Below are positions 39,758-49,625 of a stretch of DNA of 64,000 nt, one piece after another. Source of the DNA: Nitrospira sp. (GTDB taxonomy: Bacteria; Nitrospirota; Nitrospiria; Nitrospirales; Nitrospiraceae); the NCBI GenBank assembly GCA_015903945.1, contig JABMDL010000009.1, forward strand, positions 1 to 64,000, given 5' to 3'. The notes under the pieces are model-generated. The model saw only the letters and a list, made by a program, of their open reading frames with translations, had not been told where the DNA came from and made no database searches. Position 1 is the first letter of the stretch; the number at the start of each line of letters is the position of its first letter. The translations under genes were made by a program, and so were the position numbers.

Positions 39758-39965
39758 GATGGCAGATTTGCGTCTTGTGGTCAGCAGAGGCCTCTTGGCT
39801 GGGGACAATGTCCCTGGCCATGGGCGTTCACGCGTACGCGCCTCTGTAGAGAAGATAGCTAAGATGGCAAAGCCAGACCCTGAATTCCCCTAGCTACTTG
39901 ACTCACTGGTGCGAGAAGACTTGAGCCGAATAGAAGTCGTAGGCGGCTCATGTAGAGGGTTTGCC

Positions 39966-42233
39966 TCATACTTTTCCGAACGTCTTCTCGAAAAACTCTT
40001 TCGTCTGGGTCATGTGCTGTTCGATGTCGGTCTGGAGATGCCGTGCGCCGGCTTTCCAGTCGTCAGTGGTATAGCCGACACGGCGGGCGAGGAAGATGAA
40101 TTCGTCGGAATCCACCGGCGGGAGAACCCGATCCTTGGCGTTGCCCCGGACCATGCGGAGGCCGTCAATGAGCATGCGGATGAAGAAATAGGCCTTGCGC
40201 AGTTGCTCCCCGTCTTGCCGCGTCACGATCCGGCAGTCGACCAGAGCCGCCAGAGCCTGCATGGTGTTGGGGGTGCGTAAGACGGGGAGTTTCTGGCCAT
40301 GCATGATTTGGAGGTATTGCACGGCGTATTCAATATCGACGATGCCGCCGGGGCTGTACTTAAGATTCACCGTGTCGCGCTCAACCGATTGCTTCAGCTG
40401 CTGCCGCCGCAAGTCGAGGGCTGTGGGGATGTCCCAGGGGGCGCCGCTGTAGACGTATCGGTCGCGATGCGCCTCGACTCGTTTGCCGAGGGCGGCATCT
40501 CCGGCCACGTACCGCAGCTTGATCAATGACTGTCGCTCAAACGGCGCGGCGAGTCCCGTTGCGCTGTAATAACTGGTGATCTCGTCGAATGGATTGACCA
40601 GAGAGCCTTTCCCTCCGTGAGGCCGCAGGCGCACGTCGAGATGGAAGATGCCTTCTTGTTTGGCCTCGATCCACTGCAATAGTTCATGCCCCAGCCGCTC
40701 GAAGTATTCGCTGTTGTCGATCGGCTGCTTGCCTCCGGTGCGGCCCGCGTCGCCATAGACAAACATCACTTCGATGTCGGAGGCGTAGCCAAGTTCCTTG
40801 CCGCCGAACTTCCCCAGGCCGAGGATCGCGAAGGGACAGGGTTTCTTGTTCGCCAGGCGCGGCGGGCCGTAGAGCTTGTTCAGCTTGGCTTGGCAGTCTT
40901 TCAGGCTTCGGTCCACGATCACGTCGGCCAGCTGCGTCAGCGCCGCCGAGAAGTCGGCGAGGGCGGTGCCCGGCTCGACAATGTGCTTCATGTCGATGCG
41001 AAACATTTCCCGATCTTTGAAACTGTTCAACGCCGCCTTGCGGGCATCGTCGGTCTTGGCCCGATTGACGGCACGATCCAGCGCCTTGCGGAGTGAGGCC
41101 TGTGGAGTGAGGAGGGGGGCATCACGATAGTCCTGCAGCAAGGGGAGCAGGTTGCCGTGCTGCCGGCGGAGAAAGTCCTCCCAGAGAAAATCGCTGGCGC
41201 CGAGCAGGCGGGCAAGAATGGGGAAGGTTTTCTTGTCGCTCAGGACCGCCAAGGTCTGCTGCTGCGCTTTCCCTGTGGTCTCCTGCATGATCAAGTCGAG
41301 AAACTGGTCGAACGCGTCGAGGGCTTTGGCGGGATCGGGGGCCCAGGTAAGGGCATGGGTGAACTGCTTGAGGAGAACAGCCGTCAGGCGCAGCTGCTGC
41401 TGATCGGTAGGATCGGTCAGCTTTTGGCCGAAACGGTTACGCACATGAAAGCGGTCGTGCAGTTTCGAGTCTTCCATCTCGATTTGGGCTTTGGCGATGT
41501 ACACGTTACGCATGGCCAGCGCATTGGCGAACGCGTAGAGAAAGGCCGGCGTGTCGTCCGATCGGATGTCCATGATGGTGTCCGTCGCCGAGCGGCTGTT
41601 GTCGAAGGTAATGTGCACCGGATGGAGCAGGCCGCTGAACGACCCGCGGCGCTTGCCGAGTTGTTCGACCAATTGCCGGTTCACGGCATGGCGGGCTTCC
41701 GCGAATTGATTTGTGTCGAGCAAGCCAATGACAGATCGAAGTTCCTCTCCAAGCCGTGCCTGGTCAACCGGTTCGAACGACACACCGTGAACCGGTTGTA
41801 CGCGGAAGAGATCGACGATCTTCTTGCGGCTCAACCCGGCCCGTTCGGTCGGGCGCCGTCGCAGTCCGCCACGAGGTGTCTTGCCGGCCGATGGAGACGC
41901 TGCATCCGTGAACGTGTAGATCTGGCCTTCATCGATGTTCAGTCCGAAGGCGGACAGGAGCCCGCAGATGGTGGCGAACTCGGCGAAGTAGTCATACGCG
42001 ACGATGGTCAGATCGAAGTGTCCCCCGCTCTGTTCCGCAATCGCCAGTTCGCAGAGATTGTCCAGCGTCAGCCTGGCGGCGAGATGAATGTGCTCCGCGA
42101 CCAACGTCGGCTCCACCCGCAGGAAATATTCCGGGTCCATTCGACTGAGGAAGTCGTGCACAATGTCGGCTGATACATCCTGACAGAGTGGCGTGATGGA
42201 CCGAAAGACCTGTTCCTGGTGGAAGGCAGTCAT
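39966..42233 (-). CDS. Tandem-ACT domains fused to a GlnE-like (adenylyl-transferase half) nucleotidyltransferase
   Basis: A 755-residue protein. An ACT-like domain lies at about 73-110 (F-D-L-T-I-V-A-Y-D-Y-F-A-E-F). A second lies at about 205-290 (T-D-T-I-M-D-I-R-S-D-D-T-P-A-F-L-Y-A-F, ending K-L-T-D-P-T-D), closely resembling the glutamine-sensing C-terminus of GlnD. A helical linker leads to a GlnE-type nucleotidyltransferase: G-L-G-K-F-G-G at 472-478, S-D-I-E at 485-488 and L-D-V-R-L-R-P at 532-538. The helical domain with G-G-I-V-D-I-E-Y follows. The E-L-G-Y variant and the downstream motifs resemble the C-terminal, adenylylating half of E. coli GlnE. Glu replaces Asp at the second acidic position, which the superfamily tolerates. 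Probable role: AMP transfer to glutamine synthetase under direct glutamine control. Confidence 0.8.
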   Translation of the reverse strand: MTAFHQEQVFRSITPLCQDVSADIVHDFLSRMDPEYFLRVEPTLVAEHIHLAARLTLDNLCELAIAEQSGGHFDLTIVAYDYFAEFATICGLLSAFGLNIDEGQIYTFTDAASPSAGKTPRGGLRRRPTERAGLSRKKIVDLFRVQPVHGVSFEPVDQARLGEELRSVIGLLDTNQFAEARHAVNRQLVEQLGKRRGSFSGLLHPVHITFDNSRSATDTIMDIRSDDTPAFLYAFANALAMRNVYIAKAQIEMEDSKLHDRFHVRNRFGQKLTDPTDQQQLRLTAVLLKQFTHALTWAPDPAKALDAFDQFLDLIMQETTGKAQQQTLAVLSDKKTFPILARLLGASDFLWEDFLRRQHGNLLPLLQDYRDAPLLTPQASLRKALDRAVNRAKTDDARKAALNSFKDREMFRIDMKHIVEPGTALADFSAALTQLADVIVDRSLKDCQAKLNKLYGPPRLANKKPCPFAILGLGKFGGKELGYASDIEVMFVYGDAGRTGGKQPIDNSEYFERLGHELLQWIEAKQEGIFHLDVRLRPHGGKGSLVNPFDEITSYYSATGLAAPFERQSLIKLRYVAGDAALGKRVEAHRDRYVYSGAPWDIPTALDLRRQQLKQSVERDTVNLKYSPGGIVDIEYAVQYLQIMHGQKLPVLRTPNTMQALAALVDCRIVTRQDGEQLRKAYFFIRMLIDGLRMVRGNAKDRVLPPVDSDEFIFLARRVGYTTDDWKAGARHLQTDIEQHMTQTKEFFEKTFGKV

Positions 42234-42243
42234 GATATGCCGC

Positions 42244-42249
42244 AGTATA
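42244..42249 (-). promoter_or_regulatory. Candidate -10 element of the ACT-GlnE gene
   Basis: On the minus strand TATACT lies only ten bases before the ATG at 42233; no good -35 is seen. The transcript would have a leader of only a few bases. Confidence 0.4.
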
Positions 42250-42263
42250 CTCCATCCGCTTCA

Positions 42264-42292
42264 TTGTGAGACAGGGACCACGTCAGTATAAT
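42264..42292 (+). promoter_or_regulatory. Candidate promoter of the + strand GlnE-like gene
   Basis: TTGTGA (42264-42269) and a perfect TATAAT (42287-42292) are 17 bases apart. The -10 covers the first in-frame ATG (42291), so translation should begin further on, for example at ATG 42300 or 42303, with almost no leader. Confidence 0.65.
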
Positions 42293-44027
42293 GCGCGCCA
42301 TGATGAGGCCGAAGGGATCTGTCCCCAACAGGTTTGACCGGACTGCGGCACCATCGCCTCCCGTTCGGCCTGATCCGAGGCCGGTGTTGTTGGCGGTTGA
42401 GCCGGATTCCGCGCAGACCCACGCCATCCTCTCTGCCTATGGGTTGAGACATATCGAGCAGGCCGATCGGAATCTCCAGGCCATGGCCGGCGAGCCGCAT
42501 GAACGGTGCCAATTGGCCGAGCTCTTGCCGCAGCTGTTGGAGGCCGTCGCCCGTACCGCCGATCCCGATCAGGCACTCAACCATTGGGAGCGCCTGTTGG
42601 CGAGTGTGGCGCGCACCTCAATGGTCGACTATCTGCAACGCTCGCCGCAGATCCTCGATCTGCTCTGTACGATTTTCGGCAACAGCGATGCCCTGGCTTT
42701 CACCATCATTCGGGACCCCACGCTCATCTATTGGCTGGATGAAGAAGATGTGCGGTCTAGGCCGCCGACGCGCAAGAGCATGGAAGCCGCGCTCCGCCGG
42801 AAGATCGGGCATCTGAAGACGAAGGATCTGCAACTCGATGTGCTGCGCCGGTTTCGCCGTCAGGCGATGCTGCTTATCGGGGTACGCGATCTGTTGCGCC
42901 TCGCCGCTGTGACGGACACGACAGCCTCGTTATCCGATCTGGCCTCCCTGCTGATCCATGCGGCGTATGAAATTGTCGACGTCGATTTGCGTCGACAATA
43001 TGGAGTGCCGATGCACAAGAATCGGCGGGGACGATGGGTGACCACCGGATTCACGGTCATTGGGATGGGCAAACTCGGCGGACATGAACTGAACTACAGC
43101 TCCGACGTAGATATTTTGTACATCTATGAGTCACATGACGGCGAGACCCGAGCACCGGAAAGACATCGGGCGGACAAGCCCGGCGGGGTTGGGATTTCCA
43201 ACGAAGAATATTTCGAGATTTTGGCCCGGGAACTGACGAAGACATTGGCCGAGCCGACGCGGGAAGGGTACATTTTTCGTGTCGATTTACGGTTGCGGGC
43301 CGAGGGATCGGTGGGCCAGCTGGCCCGCTCGCTCGACGGGTATCAGCAATACTGCTTCATGCGCGGCCAGGTGTGGGAGCGGCTGGCGTTGCTCAAGGCT
43401 TGGCCGGTGGCCGGCTCGCCGGAGGTTGGACAGAGGTTTTTGAAGATGGTGAAACCGTTTATCCTGGGGACAGCCGCCAAGCCGACGACCCTGACGGAAG
43501 CCCTGGCGGTGGTGGACGAGGTGCGAGCGGTCAAGGAGACGATCGACCGGCACATGGCTGAGCGAGGGCACGCGCGGCGCAACGTCAAGCTGGGTGTCGG
43601 CGGCATCCGTGAGATCGAATTTTTCGTGCAGACCGTGCAAGTGATCGCGGGCAGGAACATGGCGGGCTTGGTGGATCGCAGCACGCTCAGATCGTTGGAC
43701 CGGTTTGTCCGCTACAAGCTGATGTCCAAGCAGGAACGAGACGAACTGACCGCTGCCTACCTGTTTCTCCGCGACGTGGAACACAAGCTGCAAATGGTCC
43801 ACGATCTCCAGACCCATGCGTTGCCCGAAAATGGGGATGAGATGGAGCGGTGCGCGATCCGAGCGGGATACGGTGCAGGAGACCGAGCGAGTGCCACCGC
43901 CCGATTTCGGGCCGACCACCAGCGCCATACGGAAATAGTCCGCCGGGCGTTCCTGTCGTTCTTTGCCGAACCCAAGACCTCGCCGATCCTGAAGGCGGCA
44001 TTGCGGGCGATTACGGCAAAGGGCTGA
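42291..44027 (+). CDS. GlnE-like (adenylyl-removase half) nucleotidyltransferase
   Basis: Up to 578 residues; the promoter suggests a start at 42300 or 42303. A helical N-terminus with the GlnE pattern L-R-R-F-R-R-Q-A-M-L precedes the catalytic domain: G-M-G-K-L-G-G at 258-264, E-L-N-Y-S-S-D-V-D at 266-274 with both aspartates, and V-D-L-R-L-R at 331-336. The domain G-V-G-G-I-R-E-I-E-F-F-V-Q follows. E-L-N-x-S-S-D and the rest match the N-terminal, adenylyl-removing half of E. coli GlnE. With 946 residues normal for a two-headed GlnE, this is a single-headed protein. It is divergent from the ACT-GlnE gene with 57 bases between. Confidence 0.85.
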   Translation: MRAMMRPKGSVPNRFDRTAAPSPPVRPDPRPVLLAVEPDSAQTHAILSAYGLRHIEQADRNLQAMAGEPHERCQLAELLPQLLEAVARTADPDQALNHWERLLASVARTSMVDYLQRSPQILDLLCTIFGNSDALAFTIIRDPTLIYWLDEEDVRSRPPTRKSMEAALRRKIGHLKTKDLQLDVLRRFRRQAMLLIGVRDLLRLAAVTDTTASLSDLASLLIHAAYEIVDVDLRRQYGVPMHKNRRGRWVTTGFTVIGMGKLGGHELNYSSDVDILYIYESHDGETRAPERHRADKPGGVGISNEEYFEILARELTKTLAEPTREGYIFRVDLRLRAEGSVGQLARSLDGYQQYCFMRGQVWERLALLKAWPVAGSPEVGQRFLKMVKPFILGTAAKPTTLTEALAVVDEVRAVKETIDRHMAERGHARRNVKLGVGGIREIEFFVQTVQVIAGRNMAGLVDRSTLRSLDRFVRYKLMSKQERDELTAAYLFLRDVEHKLQMVHDLQTHALPENGDEMERCAIRAGYGAGDRASATARFRADHQRHTEIVRRAFLSFFAEPKTSPILKAALRAITAKG

Positions 44028-44058
44028 GAGTGGGTTACGGTCGTGTGGCCTGAAAACA

Positions 44059-44092
44059 CGAAGGGCCCGGCGGTTGCCCGCCGAGCCCTTCG
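44059..44092. terminator. Bidirectional terminator between glnE-like gene and groEL
   Basis: Positions 44059-44073 pair with 44078-44092 over 15 bases with one mismatch and a TTGC loop. On the minus strand the stem is followed by TGTTTTC, so it mainly serves groEL. Confidence 0.8.
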
Positions 44093-44160
44093 CTGCCGAA
44101 TGCTTTCAGCGATCAGCTCTTCATCATCTCAGCACTCAGTCCTCAGGACTCAGCACTGAC
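44093..44160. repeat. Word-repeat patch behind groEL
   Basis: Degenerate repeats of CTCAGCACTCAG and CTCAGGACTCAGCACTGA fill the space between the terminator and the groEL stop, in the style of the other intergenic patches. Confidence 0.5.
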
Positions 44161-45898
<1,738 letters not shown>

Positions 45899-46198
45899 TT
45901 ACGCCGTGAATACTCCCAGGATGTCTTCTTCCTTGAGGATCAAGCAATCTTCGTCTTCGATGCGGAGCTTGGTGCCGGAGTACTTGTCGAACAAGACCTG
46001 GTCGCCAACCTTGACGTTCTCGACCTTCTTGCCGACCGCCTGAATGATTCCACGCTGTGGCTTTTCTTTCGCTGAGTCCGGCACATAAATCCCGCCGGCG
46101 GTCCGTTCCAATTCTTCCGTATAGGTGACGAACACCCGTTCCCCCAGGGGTTGGAATCCCTTGGCGACGTTCTTCTTCTCCTTCGCAGCTGTGCTCAT
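45899..46198 (-). CDS. groS: Co-chaperonin GroES (10 kDa)
   Basis: A 99-residue GroES with P-L-G-E-R-V, the mobile loop (E-E-L-E-R-T-A-G-G-I-Y-V-P-D) and the V-G-D-Q-V-L-F-D-K-Y-S-G-T roof sequence. The N-terminus is about ten residues longer than in E. coli. It caps GroEL. Start ATG 46198 follows AGGAGGAGG. Confidence 0.97.
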   Translation of the reverse strand: MSTAAKEKKNVAKGFQPLGERVFVTYTEELERTAGGIYVPDSAKEKPQRGIIQAVGKKVENVKVGDQVLFDKYSGTKLRIEDEDCLILKEEDILGVFTA

Positions 46199-46318
46199 AA
46201 CAGAACCTCCTCCTGATGAAAGTTAACCCGATGTTGTGAACGATGTGGAATTGGGCCTGCGTCCGACGACAGTGGCGTGTTGACCAGGCAGAAGCCCACT
46301 TTCAAGAACGTGGAACCA

Positions 46319-46346
46319 TAGATAGGTCTCGGTCGATCCAAGTCAA
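46319..46346 (-). promoter_or_regulatory. Candidate promoter of groESL
   Basis: On the minus strand TTGACT (46346-46341) and TATCTA (46324-46319) are 16 bases apart. Read as CTTGACT and CCTATCTA the site also partly fits the heat-shock sigma-32 pattern, which suits the neighbouring rpoH. Confidence 0.55.
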
Positions 46347-46367
46347 GGGGGGATTCGAGGATTTTCT

Positions 46368-46391
46368 ATTGTCCCCGGGAAGCTGGACAAT
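46368..46391 (-). promoter_or_regulatory. Inverted repeat upstream of groESL promoter
   Basis: ATTGTCC and GGACAAT form perfect 7-base arms with ten bases between, starting 22 bases upstream of the -35. It may be an operator for groESL or the end of the rpoH transcript; it has no T tract. It is not the CIRCE element. Confidence 0.4.
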
Positions 46392-46465
46392 CGCTATGAT
46401 AACTCATTGATACTACGCTATTCTAGGATAATTTTCGGCTGTCGTGCCGATGGGGAATCGGGAGG

Positions 46466-47470
46466 TTACATCCGCAATCGGTCAAAATCTTTTACGTCTT
46501 TCTTGATGTAATCGCGCAGGCGCTTGATGATGCGGGTCTCCAACTGGCGGGTCCGCTCCTTAGTAATGCCGTATTTGTCGCCTAATTCATCCAATGTCAG
46601 CGGGGTCTCGGAGAGGATGCGATTTCTGAGAATGTCTTCGTCCCGTTCCTCCAGGGTTTTGATGAATTCCGCCAGTTTCGCACGAAAAAGAGCGCGCAAC
46701 TGATGATCGGCCAGTTGTTCGTCAGCCGGCTGTTGCTGGGAGGGGAGAATATCAAGTAGGCTGCCGTCTTGGTTCTCCCCGATCGGCTGATCCAACGACT
46801 GCTCCCAGTTCCCCAGGCGCTGGTCCATCTCGATGACGTCGCGCTCACGGACATTGAGGCGGTCGGCGAGCAGTTTCGTGTCCGGGGCGAACCCCTCCCG
46901 TTCGAGCTTGGCCTTTTCTTTTCGCAAATTATAAAACAGCTTCCGCTGGTCCTGTGTCGTTCCGACCTTGACCAGTCGATAGGTATTGAGCAGATACCGA
47001 AGAATGTACGCGCGCGACCACCAGGCGGCGTAGGCGTAGAACCTGACGTTCTTCGTCGGATCAAATTTCTTGATCGCCTGCATCAAGCCCACGTTTCCTT
47101 CTTGAATCAAATCCATGTGGTCGGCGCCGGTGTGAAGATATTCCGTGGCGATTGCGACGGCGACGCGCAAGTTGGCCATGATGAGCTTCACCGCCGCTTC
47201 ACGGCTGCCTTGCGTGTGATATTCATGGAACAGGCGGAGTTCTTCTTCTTTGGACAGGTAGGGATAGCGACGGATCTCGGCAAGATATTGTTGGAGCGCC
47301 GTGACCGGCACCACGGCGTGTTCGTCGGATTGCTTCGCTCCGCCGGAGGCCGGCGTATCGAGCAGGACGGGGGCCGTGTCGGCCTCCATCACCTCCTCGT
47401 CGGAGGGGGCGAGGAGTTCAGGCTCCAGCGCCTCTTCGGTGTCGTCCGGTGTTGCGTCGCCTCCGCTCAT
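46466..47470 (-). CDS. rpoH: RNA polymerase sigma factor, RpoH (sigma-32) type
   Basis: A 334-residue group-3-like sigma factor: region 2 (A-N-L-R-V-A-V-A-I-A, Y-A-A-W-W-S-R-A-Y-I-L-R-Y-L), an RpoH box-like Q-R-K-L-F-Y-N-L-R, and region 4 (T-L-D-E-L-G-D-K-Y-G-I-T-K-E-R-T-R-Q-L-E). An acidic N-terminus of about 50 residues is longer than in E. coli RpoH. The frame opens at 47530, but the ATG at 47470 lies just after the promoter and is preferred. Next to groESL it is the likely heat-shock sigma factor. Confidence 0.88.
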   Translation of the reverse strand: MSGGDATPDDTEEALEPELLAPSDEEVMEADTAPVLLDTPASGGAKQSDEHAVVPVTALQQYLAEIRRYPYLSKEEELRLFHEYHTQGSREAAVKLIMANLRVAVAIATEYLHTGADHMDLIQEGNVGLMQAIKKFDPTKNVRFYAYAAWWSRAYILRYLLNTYRLVKVGTTQDQRKLFYNLRKEKAKLEREGFAPDTKLLADRLNVRERDVIEMDQRLGNWEQSLDQPIGENQDGSLLDILPSQQQPADEQLADHQLRALFRAKLAEFIKTLEERDEDILRNRILSETPLTLDELGDKYGITKERTRQLETRIIKRLRDYIKKDVKDFDRLRM

Positions 47471-47479
47471 AGCCTGCTG

Positions 47480-47508
47480 ACTATAACAGAACCTCCGTAT
47501 GGGACAAA
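47480..47508 (-). promoter_or_regulatory. Candidate promoter of rpoH
   Basis: On the minus strand TTTGTC (47508-47503) and TATAGT (47485-47480) are 17 bases apart. Transcription would begin only a few bases before the ATG at 47470, giving a nearly leaderless mRNA. Confidence 0.55.
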
Positions 47509-47651
47509 GGTCGTCGTGGAAGGAGGGCATGGATCGCCAGATGACGCCTCCTCTGAACAGCTGACGAGAACTGGATGACGAGTCCGCAGACGCGCGAGAG
47601 GGCGAGGGTAGCCGATGTTTTTCGTGTCTTGCGGGGGCCCCGTTTTTTCCG

Positions 47652-47681
47652 TTGACAGGCGGGGGCGAAACAGGGTTATCT
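47652..47681 (+). promoter_or_regulatory. Candidate promoter of ribBA
   Basis: TTGACA (47652-47657) and TTATCT (47676-47681) are 18 bases apart. The predicted leader of about 50 bases is too short for an FMN riboswitch and shows none of its conserved boxes. Confidence 0.55.
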
Positions 47682-47738
47682 GTGGGCCTCCCGGCTAAAC
47701 GATTTTCAATCTACAATTCACCAGTTCACTTCTTGACG

Positions 47739-48947
47739 ATGGCTAGTCCGTTCGACAACATTGAGGACGCACTCAAGGACATTAAGAAGGGCAAGTGTAT
47801 CATTCTCGTGGACGACGAGGATCGCGAAAATGAGGGCGATCTTGTCATTGCCGCCGAGAAGGTGACCCCTCAGGCCATCAATTTCATGGCGACACATGCG
47901 CGCGGGCTGATTTGTCTGGCGCTCACGCCGGAGCGTGTCGAGGAACTGCAGCTGCCTCAGCAGGCCGTCGAGAACACCGCCACATTCGGCACGGCGTTCA
48001 CCGTGTCGATCGACGCGCGCAAGGATATTACGACCGGTATCTCCGCCGCCGACCGGGCCACGACGATTCGTGTGGCGATCGATCCCAAATCGAAACCAAG
48101 CGACCTGGCGCGTCCCGGCCATATCTTTCCCTTAAAGGCGCAACAGGGAGGCGTGTTGAAACGCGCCGGCCAGACGGAAGGGTCCGTGGATCTGGCACGG
48201 ATGGCCGGTTTGTATCCGGCCGGGGTCATTTGCGAGATCATGAACGAAGACGGCACGATGGCGCGAGTGCCGGAGTTGGCGAAATTCGCCAAGGTCCACA
48301 AGCTGACCATGGTGACCGTGAAGGCGCTCATCGAATACCGCATGCGGCGGGAAACCTTCGTGCGCCGCATGGCGAGCGCCAAGTTGCCGACGACGTTCGG
48401 TGAGTTCGAAGCGATCGCGTTCGAGAATCAAATCGACGGGGTGACACACATCGCGCTGGTGAAGGGGCGTGTGGACAGTGGAGAGCCGACATTGGTGCGG
48501 GTGCATTCCGGCTGTCTGACGGCGGATGCGCTGGGTTCTCTCCGTTGCGATTGTCGCGATCAGCTCCATGCGGCGATGGAGACCATCCAGAAAGAGGGCC
48601 GTGGCGTGCTGCTCTATCTGAATCAAGAAGGGCGTGGGATCGGCCTGCTCAACAAGATCAAGGCCTATGGACTTCAAGACAAGGGCAGCGATACGGTCGA
48701 GGCGAATCTGAAGCTCGGTTTCAAGGCTGATCTGCGGGATTACGGCGTCGGGGCACAGATTTTGGCGAATCTCGGTTTGCACCAGATCAAGCTCATTACG
48801 AACAATCCGCGCAAGATTGTCGGGATCGAGGGCTATGGGTTGAACGTGGTCGAGCGGGTGCCGATCGAGATCTCGCCCCGCGCGGCGAACATGAAATATC
48901 TGCAGACGAAAAAGAAGAAGCTGGGGCATATTCTGAAGAAAGTCTAG
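47739..48947 (+). CDS. ribBA: Bifunctional DHBP synthase / GTP cyclohydrolase II
   Basis: A 402-residue two-domain enzyme of riboflavin synthesis. The first half ([18 protein letters not shown]) makes dihydroxybutanone phosphate. The second half ([17 protein letters not shown] with the three zinc cysteines, N-Q-E-G-R-G-I-G-L) opens GTP. The ATG at 47739 is used because the upstream TTG at 47652 overlaps the -35 of the promoter. Confidence 0.96.
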   Translation: MASPFDNIEDALKDIKKGKCIILVDDEDRENEGDLVIAAEKVTPQAINFMATHARGLICLALTPERVEELQLPQQAVENTATFGTAFTVSIDARKDITTGISAADRATTIRVAIDPKSKPSDLARPGHIFPLKAQQGGVLKRAGQTEGSVDLARMAGLYPAGVICEIMNEDGTMARVPELAKFAKVHKLTMVTVKALIEYRMRRETFVRRMASAKLPTTFGEFEAIAFENQIDGVTHIALVKGRVDSGEPTLVRVHSGCLTADALGSLRCDCRDQLHAAMETIQKEGRGVLLYLNQEGRGIGLLNKIKAYGLQDKGSDTVEANLKLGFKADLRDYGVGAQILANLGLHQIKLITNNPRKIVGIEGYGLNVVERVPIEISPRAANMKYLQTKKKKLGHILKKV

Positions 48948-49015
48948 GGTTGAAAGTCTGTCAGTCAGAGCCAACGTAAAGGCGTGCGGGCTTGTGACAT
49001 GACAACTGTGTGGCA
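48948..49015 (+). repeat. Word-repeat patch in ribBA-ribH gap
   Basis: The gap begins with AGGGTTGAAAGTCTGTCAGT-like words and has a weak ribosome binding region before ribH. No terminator is seen, so the two genes are probably cotranscribed. Confidence 0.35.
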
Positions 49016-49552
49016 ATGAAAACCAGCAAGCGATTTTACCGTGCGGCAGGGTTGACGTTCGGAGTCGTCGCCGCGAAGTTCAACCAGTCCGTGGCGGGCA
49101 AACTGCTGTCGTCCTGTCTCGACGGTCTGACGAAACAAGGGGTCAAAGGTCACCAGGTCGAAGTTGTGAGGGTGCCGGGGGCGTTTGAGATCCCGTTGGT
49201 GGCCAAAACCCTAGCTGCATCGGGTCGGTTCGACGCGGTGATTTGCCTGGGTGCGGTGATTCGGGGCGACACCCCACATTTCGATTACATTTGCGCCGAA
49301 GTGAGTCGTGGGATCGGTCAAGCGGCGTTGGATACCGGGGTGCCTATCGTATTTGGGGTGCTGACGACGGAGACGGTGGCCCAGGCGGTCGAACGGGCGG
49401 ACCCGACCAAATTCAACCGGGGCGGAGAGGCGGCGAAGGTGGCGATCGAGATGGTCAGGGTGATGAGGATGATCAATGGGGGAGTGGGAAAGTTGAAAAG
49501 TGAAAAGCCTTCAAGTCAATACGGGGGAATGCGGCAGAGGGGAAAACGGTGA
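49016..49552 (+). CDS. ribH: 6,7-dimethyl-8-ribityllumazine synthase with repeat-derived tail
   Basis: About 178 residues. The core (F-N-Q-S-V-A-G-K-L-L, V-P-G-A-F-E-I-P, G-A-V-I-R-G-D-T-P-H-F-D-Y-I, and G-V-L-T-T-E-T) joins the products of RibBA and RibD into lumazine and self-assembles into capsids or pentamers. The usual protein ends near M-R-M-I. The last about 20 residues (K-L-K-S-E-K-P-S-S-Q onwards) are coded by an intergenic-type repeat whose inverted copy follows at 49590. Start ATG 49016; a GTG at 49010 is possible. Confidence 0.93.
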   Translation: MKTSKRFYRAAGLTFGVVAAKFNQSVAGKLLSSCLDGLTKQGVKGHQVEVVRVPGAFEIPLVAKTLAASGRFDAVICLGAVIRGDTPHFDYICAEVSRGIGQAALDTGVPIVFGVLTTETVAQAVERADPTKFNRGGEAAKVAIEMVRVMRMINGGVGKLKSEKPSSQYGGMRQRGKR

Positions 49553-49620
49553 TGTCCGTACGTCCATTTTCTCCAGCTCTAAGCCTTGTAACTTTTCAAC
49601 TTGTTAGCTTTCCAACTGTG
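49490..49620 (+). repeat. Inverted word repeat spanning the end of ribH
   Basis: AAGTTGAAAAGT (inside ribH near 49491) is matched by its inverse ACTTTTCAACTT (near 49590) in the gap, with further related words (GTGAAAAGCC, TTAGCTTTCCAAC). The arms lie about 90 bases apart and could fold in RNA. The patch has been taken into the ribH frame. Confidence 0.65.
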
Positions 49621-49625
49621 TAATC

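Noticed and set aside
41157-42173. 338-residue frame on the + strand
   Set aside because: It is the antisense shadow of the ACT-GlnE gene, which has clear family motifs; high GC keeps the opposite frame open.
46199-46465. CIRCE operator upstream of groES
   Set aside because: No TTAGCACTC/GAGTGCTAA arms on either strand.
47580-47738. FMN riboswitch before ribBA
   Set aside because: The predicted leader is only about 50 bases and none of the conserved riboswitch boxes is present.
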